Assembly: GCA_031431235.1 (NCBI GenBank)
Contig: JANPDA010000199.1
Location: 1-19,721, forward strand
Reading direction: 5' to 3'
Source: JANNSW01 sp031431235
GTDB lineage: Bacteria > Pseudomonadota > Alphaproteobacteria > Rhizobiales > Hyphomicrobiaceae
Length of the DNA: 19,721 nucleotides
Shown: piece by piece, positions 1-7,760 of the stretch
How the letters are laid out: every line of letters begins with the position of its first letter
Position numbering within the stretch: the stretch's first letter is position 1
Translations under genes and position numbers: made by a program
The notes under the pieces: model-generated
Told to the model about the DNA's origin: nothing
Databases searched by the model: none
What the model saw: only the letters and a program-made list of their open reading frames with translations

Positions 1-1
1 C

Positions 2-1081
2 GCCCGGCTGCACGATGCCCGGCCCGAGGCCAGCGTGCTGTTGACGACGGGAACCGTCACCTCGGCTCGGCTGGCGGCGGACCGCGCCGGTCCGGGCACC
101 ATTCACCAGTACGTGCCGCTCGATGTGCCGGGACCGGTCGCGCGTTTCCTCGACCATTGGCGTCCCGACCTCGGCATTTTCGTCGAATCGGAGGTCTGGC
201 CCAACCTGGTGCTGGGTGCGGCGGAACGCCAGGTTCCGCTGGTGCTCGTCAATGCCCGCCTGTCGAAGCGATCGTTCTCGGGCTGGCGGCGGCGGATCCG
301 CATGGCGAATGCATTGTTCGGGCGGTTCGCGCTGGTGCTGGCGCAGAACGGAGTGTTGGCGACCCGGTTTGCCGAGCTGGGTGCGCCCGCGGTCGAAGCG
401 GTCGGCAATCTGAAGTTCGATTCGCCCCCTCCTCCGGTCGATGCCCGAGCGCTCGATAGCTTGAAGCGCGCGATTGGCCGGCGCACCGTGATGCTGGCAG
501 CCAGCACCCACCAGGGTGAGGACGAGATCGTGGGGCGTGCCTACCGCATCCTCGCCCAGCGGCGCCCGGATACGCTGCTGGTGATCGTGCCACGTCATCC
601 CGAGCGTGGCCCCTCGGTTGCCGCGACACTCGCGAGCCTGGGGCTCGGCACCCGGCAACGATCGCTCGGCGAGCTGCCAGTCGAGGGTGTTGCGGCCTAT
701 GTGGCCGATACCATCGGCGAGCTCGGGCTGTTCTACTCGCTGGCGCCGGTTGCCTTCATCGGCGGATCGCTGATCGAGCATGGTGGTCAGAACCCGATCG
801 AAGCGGTGAAGCTCGGTGCTGCCATCGTGACCGGGCCGCACTGGCACAATTTCAAGGACGCCTATGGGGCGTTGCTGAAGGGTGGGGGCGCGCAGGTGGT
901 GCAGTCGGCTGGCGAGTTGGCGGACGCCTTCGAAGGCCTCTGGTCGGATCCGATCCGACTGGCCGCAGCCAAACGCAATGCCGGCGGAGCGATCGCCGAG
1001 CTCGGCGGGGCGCTCGAGCGCACGCTGGCTCTGGTGCTGCCGCTCATACCCGACGACAGGGTTTTGGCCCGTGCGTCTTGA
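2..1081 (+). CDS. waaA: 3-deoxy-D-manno-octulosonic acid (Kdo) transferase, 5'-truncated by window edge
   Basis: This enzyme transfers Kdo from CMP-Kdo to lipid IVA at the cytoplasmic face of the inner membrane, the first step of LPS inner-core assembly. The frame is open from base 2, so the start and the first roughly 60-70 residues, including the acceptor-side catalytic Glu known in the family, lie upstream; 359 residues are visible. Seen directly: the family motifs TTGTVTSARLA, HQYVPLD and VESEVWPNL in the N-terminal half. In the C-terminal GT-B half are the NLKFD linker, VMLAASTHQGEDE, VPRHPERG, the ADTIGELGLFYSLAPVAFIGGS block and GGQNPIEAVKLGAAIVTGPHWHNF, which is the nucleotide-binding region. 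The stop overlaps the lpxK start by 11 bases, so the two genes are co-transcribed and probably coupled. The first GTG at base 35 is internal to the protein and is not the true start. The identification is secure; whether it is mono- or bifunctional cannot be told. Confidence 0.95.
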   Translation, partial: ARLHDARPEASVLLTTGTVTSARLAADRAGPGTIHQYVPLDVPGPVARFLDHWRPDLGIFVESEVWPNLVLGAAERQVPLVLVNARLSKRSFSGWRRRIRMANALFGRFALVLAQNGVLATRFAELGAPAVEAVGNLKFDSPPPPVDARALDSLKRAIGRRTVMLAASTHQGEDEIVGRAYRILAQRRPDTLLVIVPRHPERGPSVAATLASLGLGTRQRSLGELPVEGVAAYVADTIGELGLFYSLAPVAFIGGSLIEHGGQNPIEAVKLGAAIVTGPHWHNFKDAYGALLKGGGAQVVQSAGELADAFEGLWSDPIRLAAAKRNAGGAIAELGGALERTLALVLPLIPDDRVLARAS

Positions 1082-2105
1082 GCCGCCCGCGTTCTGGTAC
1101 GGGCCCGGACCCGACTGGCGATCACGGCTGCTGGCGCCGATCGGGGGTCTGGCGGGTCGCATCGCCGAGTTGCGTCTGCGGCTCGTCGTCCCTTACCGCT
1201 CGCAGCTCCCGGTCCTCTGCATTGGCAATTTCACGGGCGGGGGAACCGGCAAGACGCCGCTTGCGCTCCATGTCGCCGCACTGGTCGCAAGGCAAGGCGG
1301 AGTGCCCGCGTTCCTGACGCGGGGCTTTGGCGGCAGCGAGCGGGGCCCGCATCGGGTCAACCCGGCGGCCGACATCGCCGCGCGCGTCGGCGACGAGCCC
1401 CTGCTGCTCGCACAGCTGGCGCCGACCATCGTTGCCCGTGACCGGGCCGCCGGCGCCCGCCTGATCGAGGGGCTCGGCACCGACGCCATCATCATGGACG
1501 ACGGCCTGCAGAATCCCCAGCTGGTGAAAGACCTGACGATTGCCGTGATCGACCGCTCGCGTGGCCTGGGCAATGGTTGCGTGATGCCGGCCGGGCCGTT
1601 GCGGATGCGGCTCGAAGCACAATTGCGGCTGACGGATGCGATCGTCGTGCTCGCTGGCGGCGATGGTGGCGCGGTCGTCGAGCCGGGCCTCGCGCGCCGC
1701 TTCGACGGCCCGGTGCTGCAGGCTGAAACCGTGCCCAAGGCCGATGCCCTTGGCCTTGCGGGAGCCCGGGTCGTTGCTTTTGCCGGGATCGGGCGGCCCG
1801 AAAAACTGTTCCGCACGCTGGAGCGCTGCGGCGCCGTCGTCGCCGAGCGGTTTGCCTTTCCCGACCATCACGTGCTGAGCGAGGCGGAAGCCGAGCTGCT
1901 GCTCAGGCGGTCGCAGGAGCTGAGGGCCGAGATCGTCACCACCGAGAAGGACCTCGTCCGGCTCGCGGCGATGGGGGCAACCGGGCGGCTCAAATCGGTC
2001 GCCCGCGCCCTTCCCGTCGCGCTCCGGTTCCAGGGCCGCGACGAGGATCGCCTCGCCGAGCTGATCGCGACCGTCCTCGCGCGGAGCTCGATGCGTGGGC
2101 GGTGA
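1071..2105 (+). CDS. lpxK: tetraacyldisaccharide 4'-kinase (lipid A kinase)
   Basis: LpxK phosphorylates the 4' position of disaccharide-1-phosphate to make lipid IVA, the substrate that WaaA then uses; it is a membrane-associated P-loop kinase. A GTG start at 1071 gives 344 residues, a normal length, and an N-terminus (MRLEPPAFWY then RLLAPIGGLAGRI) typical of alphaproteobacterial LpxK; the frame is open further upstream inside waaA but that extension is not LpxK-like. Visible motifs are the Walker A-like GNFTGGGTGKTP (residues 52-63, Lys61), FLTRGFGG (81-88), VGDEPLLLA (107-115), the IMDDGLQNP block (141-149) with the conserved acidic pair, and DRSRGLGNG...MPAGPLR. Near the C-terminus FPDHH and TTEKDLVRL match the family. 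It overlaps waaA by 11 bases and ends 3 bases before the convergent hydrolase gene. Confidence 0.96.
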   Translation: MRLEPPAFWYGPGPDWRSRLLAPIGGLAGRIAELRLRLVVPYRSQLPVLCIGNFTGGGTGKTPLALHVAALVARQGGVPAFLTRGFGGSERGPHRVNPAADIAARVGDEPLLLAQLAPTIVARDRAAGARLIEGLGTDAIIMDDGLQNPQLVKDLTIAVIDRSRGLGNGCVMPAGPLRMRLEAQLRLTDAIVVLAGGDGGAVVEPGLARRFDGPVLQAETVPKADALGLAGARVVAFAGIGRPEKLFRTLERCGAVVAERFAFPDHHVLSEAEAELLLRRSQELRAEIVTTEKDLVRLAAMGATGRLKSVARALPVALRFQGRDEDRLAELIATVLARSSMRGR

Positions 2106-2108
2106 GGC

Positions 2109-3077
2109 TCAACTCGCCCTCTCCTCGCAGCCGACATAAGCGTCGAACGCCGCCCAGAACTGCTGACGCAGCTCGTCGCGCTCCTGCATGATCTCGTGGC
2201 GGGCGTGGGGGATGACGACGTGCTTGGCGAGCTTCAGGCGCACGGCAAAGTCCTCGATCGCACGCGAGGAGGCGATTTTGTCCTCGCCCGCGATCAGGAA
2301 AAGGATGGGCGCTTGCACCGCGGCCGCATAGGCCGGGCGGTGGATCTCGTCCATGGAGCGGAAAGCGGCACGCAGCCAGCCGAAGGTGGGTGAGCCCAGG
2401 CCGAGGTCGGCTGCCGCCTCGACCACCGCGTTGTTGCGGTTGTAGCGCTCCCGATCGGAGGACACCGTATTGCCCTCGAACGGCCAATGCTCGCCATAGT
2501 CGTCGGTGCCGTTTGGCACATAGAGTCGGCCGCCACCGAACACGCAGACCGTCTCGGCGAGCGTCTTGGTCGCGGTCAGCGACAACGGCAGCGATTTGGG
2601 ATGGAGCCGCACCATTGGCGCGCAAACGACGATCCGTTCCCACCAGACGCCTGGCATTGCAGCCGAGCGCAGAATGATATTGCCCCCCATCGAGTGGCCG
2701 AGCGCCACATAGGGTGGGGGACAGTCAGGCAGCACGACCTCGCGCATGAAGACCTTCAGGTCCTCCTCGAAGTCGGCAAAGTCGCGCACATAGCCCTTGC
2801 GCTGGTTACGCAGCTCGCGATGGGAGCCGCCCTGGCCGCGCCAGTCCATGGTCGCAACCGCAAAGCCCCGCCGGCGCAGATCGGCGACCACCTCGAAATA
2901 TTTCTCGATGAACTCGGTGCGTCCCCCGAACAGACAGACCGTGCCGCGCCGCGGCCCGCGGCTCGCTTGCCAGACGGCGTAGCGCAGCTCCGCCCCGTCC
3001 GGGGCCTTGAAGACACCGGCAGTCGCGCCGCTGGGAACGGGGTTTCTGGCAAGGGCGACGAGATCGGCACGGGGCAT
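2109..3077 (-). CDS. alpha/beta hydrolase, lysophospholipase-like (serine hydrolase)
   Basis: A 322-residue alpha/beta-hydrolase of the monoglyceride lipase/lysophospholipase L2 (Hydrolase_4) type. The catalytic triad is readable: nucleophile Ser129 in GHSMGGN, Asp266 in LIAGEDKI and His294 in HARHEIMQE. The MDWRGQGGS stretch (about 76-84) is the oxyanion/first-loop signature of this subfamily. A cap-like insert lies between the serine and the aspartate. I chose ATG 3077 because GGAG lies 8 bases upstream; the 72-residue extension to 3293 runs antisense into the neighbouring gene and looks non-coding. A TATAGC hexamer at 3106-3111 (minus strand) is a possible -10. No signal peptide is seen, so it is probably cytosolic or peripheral. 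The true substrate is unknown: phospholipid, monoacylglycerol or an ester are all possible. The location beside lipid A genes hints at lipid turnover but does not prove it. Confidence 0.88.
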   Translation of the reverse strand: MPRADLVALARNPVPSGATAGVFKAPDGAELRYAVWQASRGPRRGTVCLFGGRTEFIEKYFEVVADLRRRGFAVATMDWRGQGGSHRELRNQRKGYVRDFADFEEDLKVFMREVVLPDCPPPYVALGHSMGGNIILRSAAMPGVWWERIVVCAPMVRLHPKSLPLSLTATKTLAETVCVFGGGRLYVPNGTDDYGEHWPFEGNTVSSDRERYNRNNAVVEAAADLGLGSPTFGWLRAAFRSMDEIHRPAYAAAVQAPILFLIAGEDKIASSRAIEDFAVRLKLAKHVVIPHARHEIMQERDELRQQFWAAFDAYVGCEERAS

Positions 3078-3171
3078 CGGCGGTCTCCGGATCGGATTGC
3101 CCGGAGCTATAGCAAGATGCGGGGACCAGAGAAAGCTGCCCGCTCGCGCCGGTCCCCGCAGTGTGTGCGCC

Positions 3172-3699
3172 TCAATATTGGGGCTGGTACACAGAGGCGG
3201 TCGCGCCGTAGTTGCGATCCTGTTGGTCGAGCAGATTGGCTGCCAGAATGACGCCCGAGCACTTGTCGATCTTGAGGCGGTAGGTGAGGCCATTGGGTCG
3301 GCTTGCGGTCACGCCGACCACATCGGGGGCAAGCTCGAGGCCGCGGAAGTCGCGCCAGCCCTGCTGCACCAGGCTCTCCTCGATCTGCCAGCGACCGAGG
3401 CAGCGCGATGCATAGTTGCCGTCCTTCAGCGATTGGCCGTAGTTGCCGTTGTCGGCGGATCCGTCGTAGACCGGATCATAGCTCTGTTGGCGCTGGCGGT
3501 GCTTGCGCGGGCAATAGGCGCCGCTCTCATCGATATCGCGCCGATAGTTGCTCGGCGCCTCATCGCCGCCGTCCACGGTCTCGTAGTATTCGCTCTGATC
3601 GCCGCCATAGGTCGACAGATCGCCAGCGAATCCGCTGCCCGAAGTGGCGCTGACTGCGAGTGCTGCTCCCGTGAGCAGCCCTACAATCGCCTTCATCAT
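3172..3699 (-). CDS. small exported protein with C-terminal PepSY-like domain, function unknown
   Basis: This 175-residue protein has a clear Sec signal peptide: MMK, then a hydrophobic core IVGLLTGAALAVSA and a likely cleavage after GSGFA near residue 24. The mature N-terminal half is polar and rich in Tyr, Asp, Asn and Gln, with little predicted order, and includes YCPRKHRQRQQ. The C-terminal 70 residues (CLGRWQIEESLVQQGWRDFRGLEL... to RLKIDKCSGVILAA) resemble the short PepSY-like unit of many hypothetical exported proteins in Hyphomicrobiales, in which a helix ending in GW..F is followed by strands. Two cysteines in this part (CLGRW and DKCSG) could form a disulfide. I chose the start at 3699 because GGAG sits 7 bases upstream. 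A second ATG follows directly at 3696. It is divergent from the exported gene at 4011. Function not recognised. Confidence 0.72.
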   Translation of the reverse strand: MMKAIVGLLTGAALAVSATSGSGFAGDLSTYGGDQSEYYETVDGGDEAPSNYRRDIDESGAYCPRKHRQRQQSYDPVYDGSADNGNYGQSLKDGNYASRCLGRWQIEESLVQQGWRDFRGLELAPDVVGVTASRPNGLTYRLKIDKCSGVILAANLLDQQDRNYGATASVYQPQY

Positions 3700-3729
3700 G
3701 TCTTCTCTCCGTCGCGAAAGTGCCCCAGT

Positions 3730-3781
3730 GCAGCCATGATTGCTGCGGCAACATGAACGGCAGCCGAAGGCTCCGTTCATG
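3730..3781. repeat. two consecutive inverted repeats in a divergent intergenic region
   Basis: The larger hairpin has CATGAACGG (3752-3760), a bulged C and AGCC (3762-3765), then the loop GAA and GGCT plus CCGTTCATG (3769-3781), giving 13 paired bases. A smaller one pairs GCAGC (3730-3734) with GCTGC (3742-3746). Neither is followed by a T-run on either strand, so they do not look like intrinsic terminators. They lie 31-82 bases upstream of the minus-strand start at 3699, so they could form a structured 5' leader or an operator. Role not known. Confidence 0.6.
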
Positions 3782-3932
3782 CGAGGTTCATTTCAGGGGC
3801 GGCATTCTCGACGGCTGATTTTCCATTAATATCAATGAATTGAGCCTTTCCGGCGGGCGTTGCCATTGGTGGCATCGGCGCTTTCAGTCGTGCCTGGACG
3901 GACAAGCGGGCGTCGGCGGCACGCAATGCGAC

Positions 3933-3961
3933 TTGAGCAGGGATAGAGTTTGGTACATACT
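3933..3961 (+). promoter_or_regulatory. candidate sigma-70-type promoter for the gene at 4011
   Basis: TTGAGC (3933-3938) and CATACT (3956-3961) are separated by 17 bases, each matching 4 of 6 consensus positions. Transcription would start near 3968, giving a leader of about 43 bases before the ATG at 4011. It is supported only by spacing and position. Confidence 0.35.
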
Positions 3962-4010
3962 CATGCGGCGGACGCAAGTCCGGATAAGGCTGCAAAAGCG
4001 GAGTACGAAG

Positions 4011-4382
4011 ATGAAGCGTATTTCATGGATGGGGTTTTCCTACTTGGCAGCAGCTGCACTCGCTACGGGCCTCGGCACTGGTGTTCTCGGCGCTACCACC
4101 GGTAGTGTGCCGGCAGATGGGACCTCGGTCGGGTCGAGTGCGCCAGCAGCCCCCGCCGATGGCAGTTTCAAGGTCGCGGCGGAATTCTGTGATTGGTATG
4201 CGATCTTCGAGTGCGCAAAAAGGAGGTCCGGCATCGGCGGTCCGGGCTACGTCATCCACACCAACGACTATCCGAACTTCCGCAAGGGCTGGTACTGCAA
4301 AGTTTTAGGCCCGTATGACAGCAGCGGGGAAGCGTCGGCCGTTGCCAACCAGTATGGCGGTTACGCCAAGCGGGGCTGCTGA
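4011..4382 (+). CDS. small exported cysteine-containing protein, SPOR-like C-terminus, function unknown
   Basis: This 123-residue protein starts at ATG 4011, with GGAG 7 bases upstream. The N-terminus (MKRISWMGFSYLAAAALATGLGTGVLGA) is a signal peptide with probable cleavage after VLGA. A short Ala/Pro/Ser linker follows, then a compact domain of about 70 residues beginning FKVAAEFCDWYAIFECAK. It ends YCKVLGPYDSSGEASAVANQ and GYAKRGC. The order (aromatic strand, a V-LGPY-type strand, a helix carrying A-A-N-Q, then a terminal Cys) recalls the second half of SPOR-type folds. Resemblance is too short to call the family. Four cysteines in the mature part suggest two disulfides in the periplasm. 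The in-frame upstream extension to 3840 has no ribosome site and would bury the signal peptide, so it is rejected. Confidence 0.7.
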   Translation: MKRISWMGFSYLAAAALATGLGTGVLGATTGSVPADGTSVGSSAPAAPADGSFKVAAEFCDWYAIFECAKRRSGIGGPGYVIHTNDYPNFRKGWYCKVLGPYDSSGEASAVANQYGGYAKRGC

Positions 4383-4527
4383 TTGTGCTCATTCCGTCAG
4401 CCGGCTGATTGCTCCTCGGGCTCGTGGCTGATGATCGCCAGCCGGTGCCGCCGAGAGGCTCGATAGAGTTAGCTGCAGAAACAGCGCCGAAGCTTCTTTT
4501 CTGATCGCTTCGAGGAAAGTCTCTGCA

Positions 4528-5190
4528 ATGACCGGTCGTGTCATACTCGCCCTAAGAATAAGTCAGTGGTCGCGCGTGTCCGCTGGTCTGGCGATTGCGA
4601 CCATGATAGCGCTCCTGCCTGCAGGCGAGCGCGCGATCGGCGCCGGGGTCGAGAAGCCCGAGATCGTGTCTCGCGCCGAGTGGGGCGCAGCAGCCGCCAA
4701 TGCCTCGATGATGAAGGCCCAGGCGCCGAAGGGCATCATCATCCATCACACCGGCGTGCGCCAGCAGCCCAAGCTCACGCTGGAGAAGAAGCTGCACGGC
4801 CTGCAGAGCTTCTCCATGAGCCCCGGCACCTTGAGCGGAACCAAGAAGAAGAAACCCGCCTGGGGCGACATGCCCTATCATTTCTATATCGACGTGAGCG
4901 GGCGGATCGGCGAGGGGCGCGAGGTCGCCTTCGCCGGCGACACCAACACCGGCTACGATACGGACGGCTTCATCCAGGTGGTGGTCGAGGGAGAGTTCGA
5001 GAAGGAGAAGCCGGTGCCGGCCCAGCTCGCCGCGCTCGACAAGCTCACGACCTGGCTGGCGGCGGCCTACCGGATCCCGCCCGATCGCATCACCGGGCAC
5101 GACGACCACGCACCCTCCGATTGCCCGGGGCGCAACCTGAAGCCCTATCTCGACGAGCTTCGCGGCAAGGTCGCCGCCGCGCTGCAGTAG
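4528..5190 (+). CDS. exported peptidoglycan recognition/N-acetylmuramoyl-L-alanine amidase (Amidase_2/PGRP family)
   Basis: A 220-residue zinc amidase expected to cut the MurNAc-L-Ala bond of peptidoglycan or its turnover products. The PGRP start signature SRAEWGA occurs at residues 48-54. Zinc ligands are readable as His73 in IIIHHTG, His191 in GHDDHAPSDCPG and Cys199 in the same motif. MPYHFYIDVSGRIGEGRE (115-132) is the family's central strand block with the conserved Tyr-His. An insert of about 15 residues rich in Lys (GTKKKKPAWGD, near 104-114) sits before it. The N-terminus has basic residues followed by a hydrophobic stretch (about 19-31), so it is exported or anchored in the inner membrane. 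A GAGG site lies about 12 bases before the ATG, a rather long spacing. It converges on the CPBP protease gene with only 15 bases between stops. Confidence 0.9.
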   Translation: MTGRVILALRISQWSRVSAGLAIATMIALLPAGERAIGAGVEKPEIVSRAEWGAAAANASMMKAQAPKGIIIHHTGVRQQPKLTLEKKLHGLQSFSMSPGTLSGTKKKKPAWGDMPYHFYIDVSGRIGEGREVAFAGDTNTGYDTDGFIQVVVEGEFEKEKPVPAQLAALDKLTTWLAAAYRIPPDRITGHDDHAPSDCPGRNLKPYLDELRGKVAAALQ

Positions 5191-5205
5191 TGATCGGCCC
5201 GCCCA

Positions 5206-5901
5206 CTACCGGAAAATCGACAGGCCGGTGAAGAAGAACCGCCCGAGCCCGGCGGTGAAGATCAGGTCGCCATAGAGCGTGTGCTCGAGGAACACCGCCC
5301 AGAAGGACTTCGTCCGGTGATAGCGCCAGGCGAACAGGAGGCCGCCCACGAGAGAGACCCAGACCGAGATCCAGTTACGGAACATGATGTGGCCGAAGGC
5401 GAACAGCATGCCGTTGACGAGGATCATCAGCCAGATTTGCCGGCCGAACAGCGGGCCATAGCGGTGAAAGAAGAACACCCGGTAGATGATCTCCTGGGTG
5501 GTGACCGAGACCAGCGGATAGAGCACCATGATGACGAGCCAGAGCCGGGGCACTCGCGTGGGAAAGCCGAGAAAGCTCTCGGGCACCAGGTGATAGGCGG
5601 CCGCGAGGATCACCGGCGCGAGCACGGCAAAGAGCGCCAGGATCCCCACCAGCTCGCGCCCGCCGAATCCCTTTGCCAGCGAGAGCTTGAGCGAGAAGGT
5701 ACGGTCCGCCAGCAGCAGGATGACGAACAGTGCCAGCACCGGCAGCAGCACCACGAACAGCGGCACGCCATAGCTGCGAATGCCCCAATCCATGGCGATC
5801 GGGGCTGCGATGAACATCAGGAGCAACTCCACGACCAGCCATATCCGGCGCATGGGCGAGATCGGGTCGGCCGGTCCCAGTGTCGAGGCTGCTCGGGACA
5901 T
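5206..5901 (-). CDS. CPBP (CAAX protease/bacteriocin-processing) family intramembrane protease
   Basis: A 231-residue integral membrane protein with about seven hydrophobic segments. The C-terminal half carries the CPBP/Abi signatures: motif 1 as TQEIIYR (Gln136, Glu137, Arg141) in place of the usual EExxxR, motif 2 as FAFGH (His171), and motif 3 as EHTLYGD (His207). The metal-binding Glu, both His and the Arg are kept, so it is probably active although the first acidic residue is Gln. The TQEIIYRxFFFHRYGPLFG form looks like a recognisable subfamily rather than a decayed copy. Its start lies 3 bases after the ELM1 gene's stop, so the two form one transcription unit; an in-frame Met at residue 17 (5853) is a less likely start. 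The substrate is unknown. Confidence 0.85.
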   Translation of the reverse strand: MSRAASTLGPADPISPMRRIWLVVELLLMFIAAPIAMDWGIRSYGVPLFVVLLPVLALFVILLLADRTFSLKLSLAKGFGGRELVGILALFAVLAPVILAAAYHLVPESFLGFPTRVPRLWLVIMVLYPLVSVTTQEIIYRVFFFHRYGPLFGRQIWLMILVNGMLFAFGHIMFRNWISVWVSLVGGLLFAWRYHRTKSFWAVFLEHTLYGDLIFTAGLGRFFFTGLSIFR

Positions 5902-5904
5902 GGC

Positions 5905-6942
5905 TCAGCGTTGCCCCAGGCCCGGCAGCCGACGGTCCAGCTCGGCCGCCAATTGCTCGATGTGGTTGCCCTCGAGGGGGCGGATCTCGCCGAGTGAAGT
6001 GCCGAAGCGGGCAACCGACAGCTCGGCGATCGGCAGATATCGGCACCAGCTCCGGCTGCGCATCAGCTCGCGATACTCCGCCTCCTCGGGCTTGAAGGCA
6101 TGGCGCGCCGGTGAGACGGCGACAACCGGCAGGCGCACCGAGACCGCCTCCGAGATCATGGTGCTCGAATCCTCGGTGCAGACGATGATGTCGGCTGCGC
6201 CGAAAATGGCGGGCAGCGTGCCCGGGCCTGCCGTCCGGTAGTCGATCAGCTCCGCGACGACAGCGGTTGCATCGGCGAGCCTGAGCGCAGCATCGACCGC
6301 ATAGCCCGGCGTTCGCCGCGAGGTCGAGACCAGCCAGCGCGTACCCCAGGCGGCCGACAACTCGCGCACAAAGTCGAGGAGGCGGTCCCATTCCGCCGGC
6401 GCGTAGTGGAAGAGCCCCGAATCCCCGCCGATCAGGAGACCTGCGAGGCGCGGCGGCCGGTCCGGTCCGAAGCGGGGCGTCGAGGCCGGCCGACCGAGCG
6501 CTTCAGGGTCCATCTTGTTGGGTTTGAGCGCGACCAGATGGCGCGGCAAGGCCTCGTGGCGCGCATATGAGCTGACGATCAGCGAGAAACTTTCAGGCGC
6601 CAGCTTGCGCAAGGTTCCGCAGAAGACGTTGCGCGCGCCCAGCAGGCGTGCCGCCGCGACATTGGCCGCAATGGTGTCGCCGCCGGCGGACACGACGAGG
6701 TCGGCGGGCGCCAGTTTGCGCGCATCGATGCCATAGCCCAACCGCAATACCGTTGCCGGCGGCACCGCGCGCGAGGCCAGCATTGCGGCCAGCAGCCGGG
6801 TCGGTGCCATCCGCCTGCGTACAATCTCGAGCCGCTCGACCCCCACCTCATGTCCTCGCGCCAATGCCGCGATCACGCCTTCGGCCAGATGATAGTGGCC
6901 GGGCCGGCTATCGGAAAGCAGCAGCACCTCAAGTTTCGCCAT
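5905..6942 (-). CDS. ELM1/GtrOC1-family protein (bacterial homologue of plant mitochondrial fission factor)
   Basis: A 345-residue protein of the family named after Arabidopsis ELM1. In bacteria it is uncharacterised but resembles a two-domain GT-B glycosyltransferase or epimerase-like fold. Characteristic blocks are LLLSDSRPGHYHLAEGV (residues 7-23), DLVVSAGGDTIAANVAAARLLG (81-102), LLIGGDSGLFHY (169-180), WLVSTSRRTP (203-212) and ADIIVCTEDSSTMISEAVSVRLPV (250-273); the last is the equivalent of a nucleotide-sugar-binding motif. I chose ATG 6942 because AGGAG lies 12 bases upstream; ATG 6954 would place it with zero spacing. The gene is followed after 3 bases by the CPBP protease and is close to the waaA-lpxK region, so an envelope glycan role is possible; this is inference. 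Confidence 0.87.
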   Translation of the reverse strand: MAKLEVLLLSDSRPGHYHLAEGVIAALARGHEVGVERLEIVRRRMAPTRLLAAMLASRAVPPATVLRLGYGIDARKLAPADLVVSAGGDTIAANVAAARLLGARNVFCGTLRKLAPESFSLIVSSYARHEALPRHLVALKPNKMDPEALGRPASTPRFGPDRPPRLAGLLIGGDSGLFHYAPAEWDRLLDFVRELSAAWGTRWLVSTSRRTPGYAVDAALRLADATAVVAELIDYRTAGPGTLPAIFGAADIIVCTEDSSTMISEAVSVRLPVVAVSPARHAFKPEEAEYRELMRSRSWCRYLPIAELSVARFGTSLGEIRPLEGNHIEQLAAELDRRLPGLGQR

Positions 6943-7118
6943 CGCCCGTGCCATCTCCTGCCATCGCCCGGCACCTTGATCACAACCGCCACCCGGCGAC
7001 ACCCTGCAAGGGGTCGCAGGCTGCGTGCGGCGACTGCGCCTCTACTGTAGCCCCTTCCAACAGCGCCTCAGCCCGTTTAACGTCGCCCGGGAATATGCGC
7101 CGGTCAAAGGAGATTGTG

Positions 7119-7751
7119 ATGTTTCACACGGCCATGGGTAAGATCGTGACCGGCATCGTGTTGGCGTTGGTCGGGCTCGTTGCGATGATCCTGCTCGACC
7201 CGGAGGTTTTTGGTGAGATCGGCATCCTCGTCGCCTGGGCGTTCTTGCTGCTGGGCGTGCTGTTCGTCGCGAGCGGGGTGCTGCAAATGATCACGAGCTC
7301 GGTTGCGAGTGACGGCGCGCAGGCGCGGCCCGGCACCCTGACCGAGCGCGACTACATCATCCGCACGACACTCGCGATGGCACTCGCCGATGGCCGGCTC
7401 GACGACAAGGAGATCCGCTCGACAGCGGCGATCTACAAGGAGCTGACCGGCAAGGAGATCGGCATCGAGCAGGTGAGGGCGCTCGCGACCACCATGAAGG
7501 GTGGGGCCGCGGGAATTTTTGCCGAGCTGAAAGAGGCCCAGTCGCGGCTCTCGGAGGCAACCAAGCTCTTGATCGTCAAGGCGGCCTATCTGTCGCTCGC
7601 AGCCGACGGCGAGGTGACGAGCGAGGAGGAAGGCCGCATCGGCGACGTCTCGCAATCGCTCGGCTTGCCCTACGAGAAGGCGATCGGTGCCATTCGCGAG
7701 GCCGACAAGCAGGCGACCGTGCTGCGCACAGGCAAGGGCAAGAAAGCCTGA
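7119..7751 (+). CDS. membrane-anchored TerB-like domain protein
   Basis: A 210-residue protein with two N-terminal transmembrane helices (about residues 8-26 and 36-58) followed by a cytosolic helical domain of the TerB/DjlA-N type. Support for the domain: two copies of the acidic loop ADGRLDDKE (90-98) and ADGEVTSEEE (162-171), each after a hydrophobic helix. This pairing of acidic loops is a metal-binding feature of the fold. The tail is basic (TGKGKKA). AGGAG lies 6 bases before ATG 7119, so this start is clear and the much longer open frame upstream is dismissed. It diverges from the ELM1 gene. TerB proteins are known from tellurite resistance, but no other ter gene is nearby and a resistance role should not be assumed. 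Confidence 0.8.
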   Translation: MFHTAMGKIVTGIVLALVGLVAMILLDPEVFGEIGILVAWAFLLLGVLFVASGVLQMITSSVASDGAQARPGTLTERDYIIRTTLAMALADGRLDDKEIRSTAAIYKELTGKEIGIEQVRALATTMKGGAAGIFAELKEAQSRLSEATKLLIVKAAYLSLAADGEVTSEEEGRIGDVSQSLGLPYEKAIGAIREADKQATVLRTGKGKKA

Positions 7752-7760
7752 GCACGGGAA

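Noticed and set aside
3777..3995. 72-codon minus-strand frame between the two small exported-protein genes
   Set aside because: It has no ribosome site, covers the candidate plus-strand promoter, and its protein has no recognisable feature.
7119..7751. Tellurite-resistance island suggested by the TerB-like domain
   Set aside because: No other ter gene is nearby and the protein is a membrane-anchored variant; a stand-alone TerB domain does not indicate resistance.
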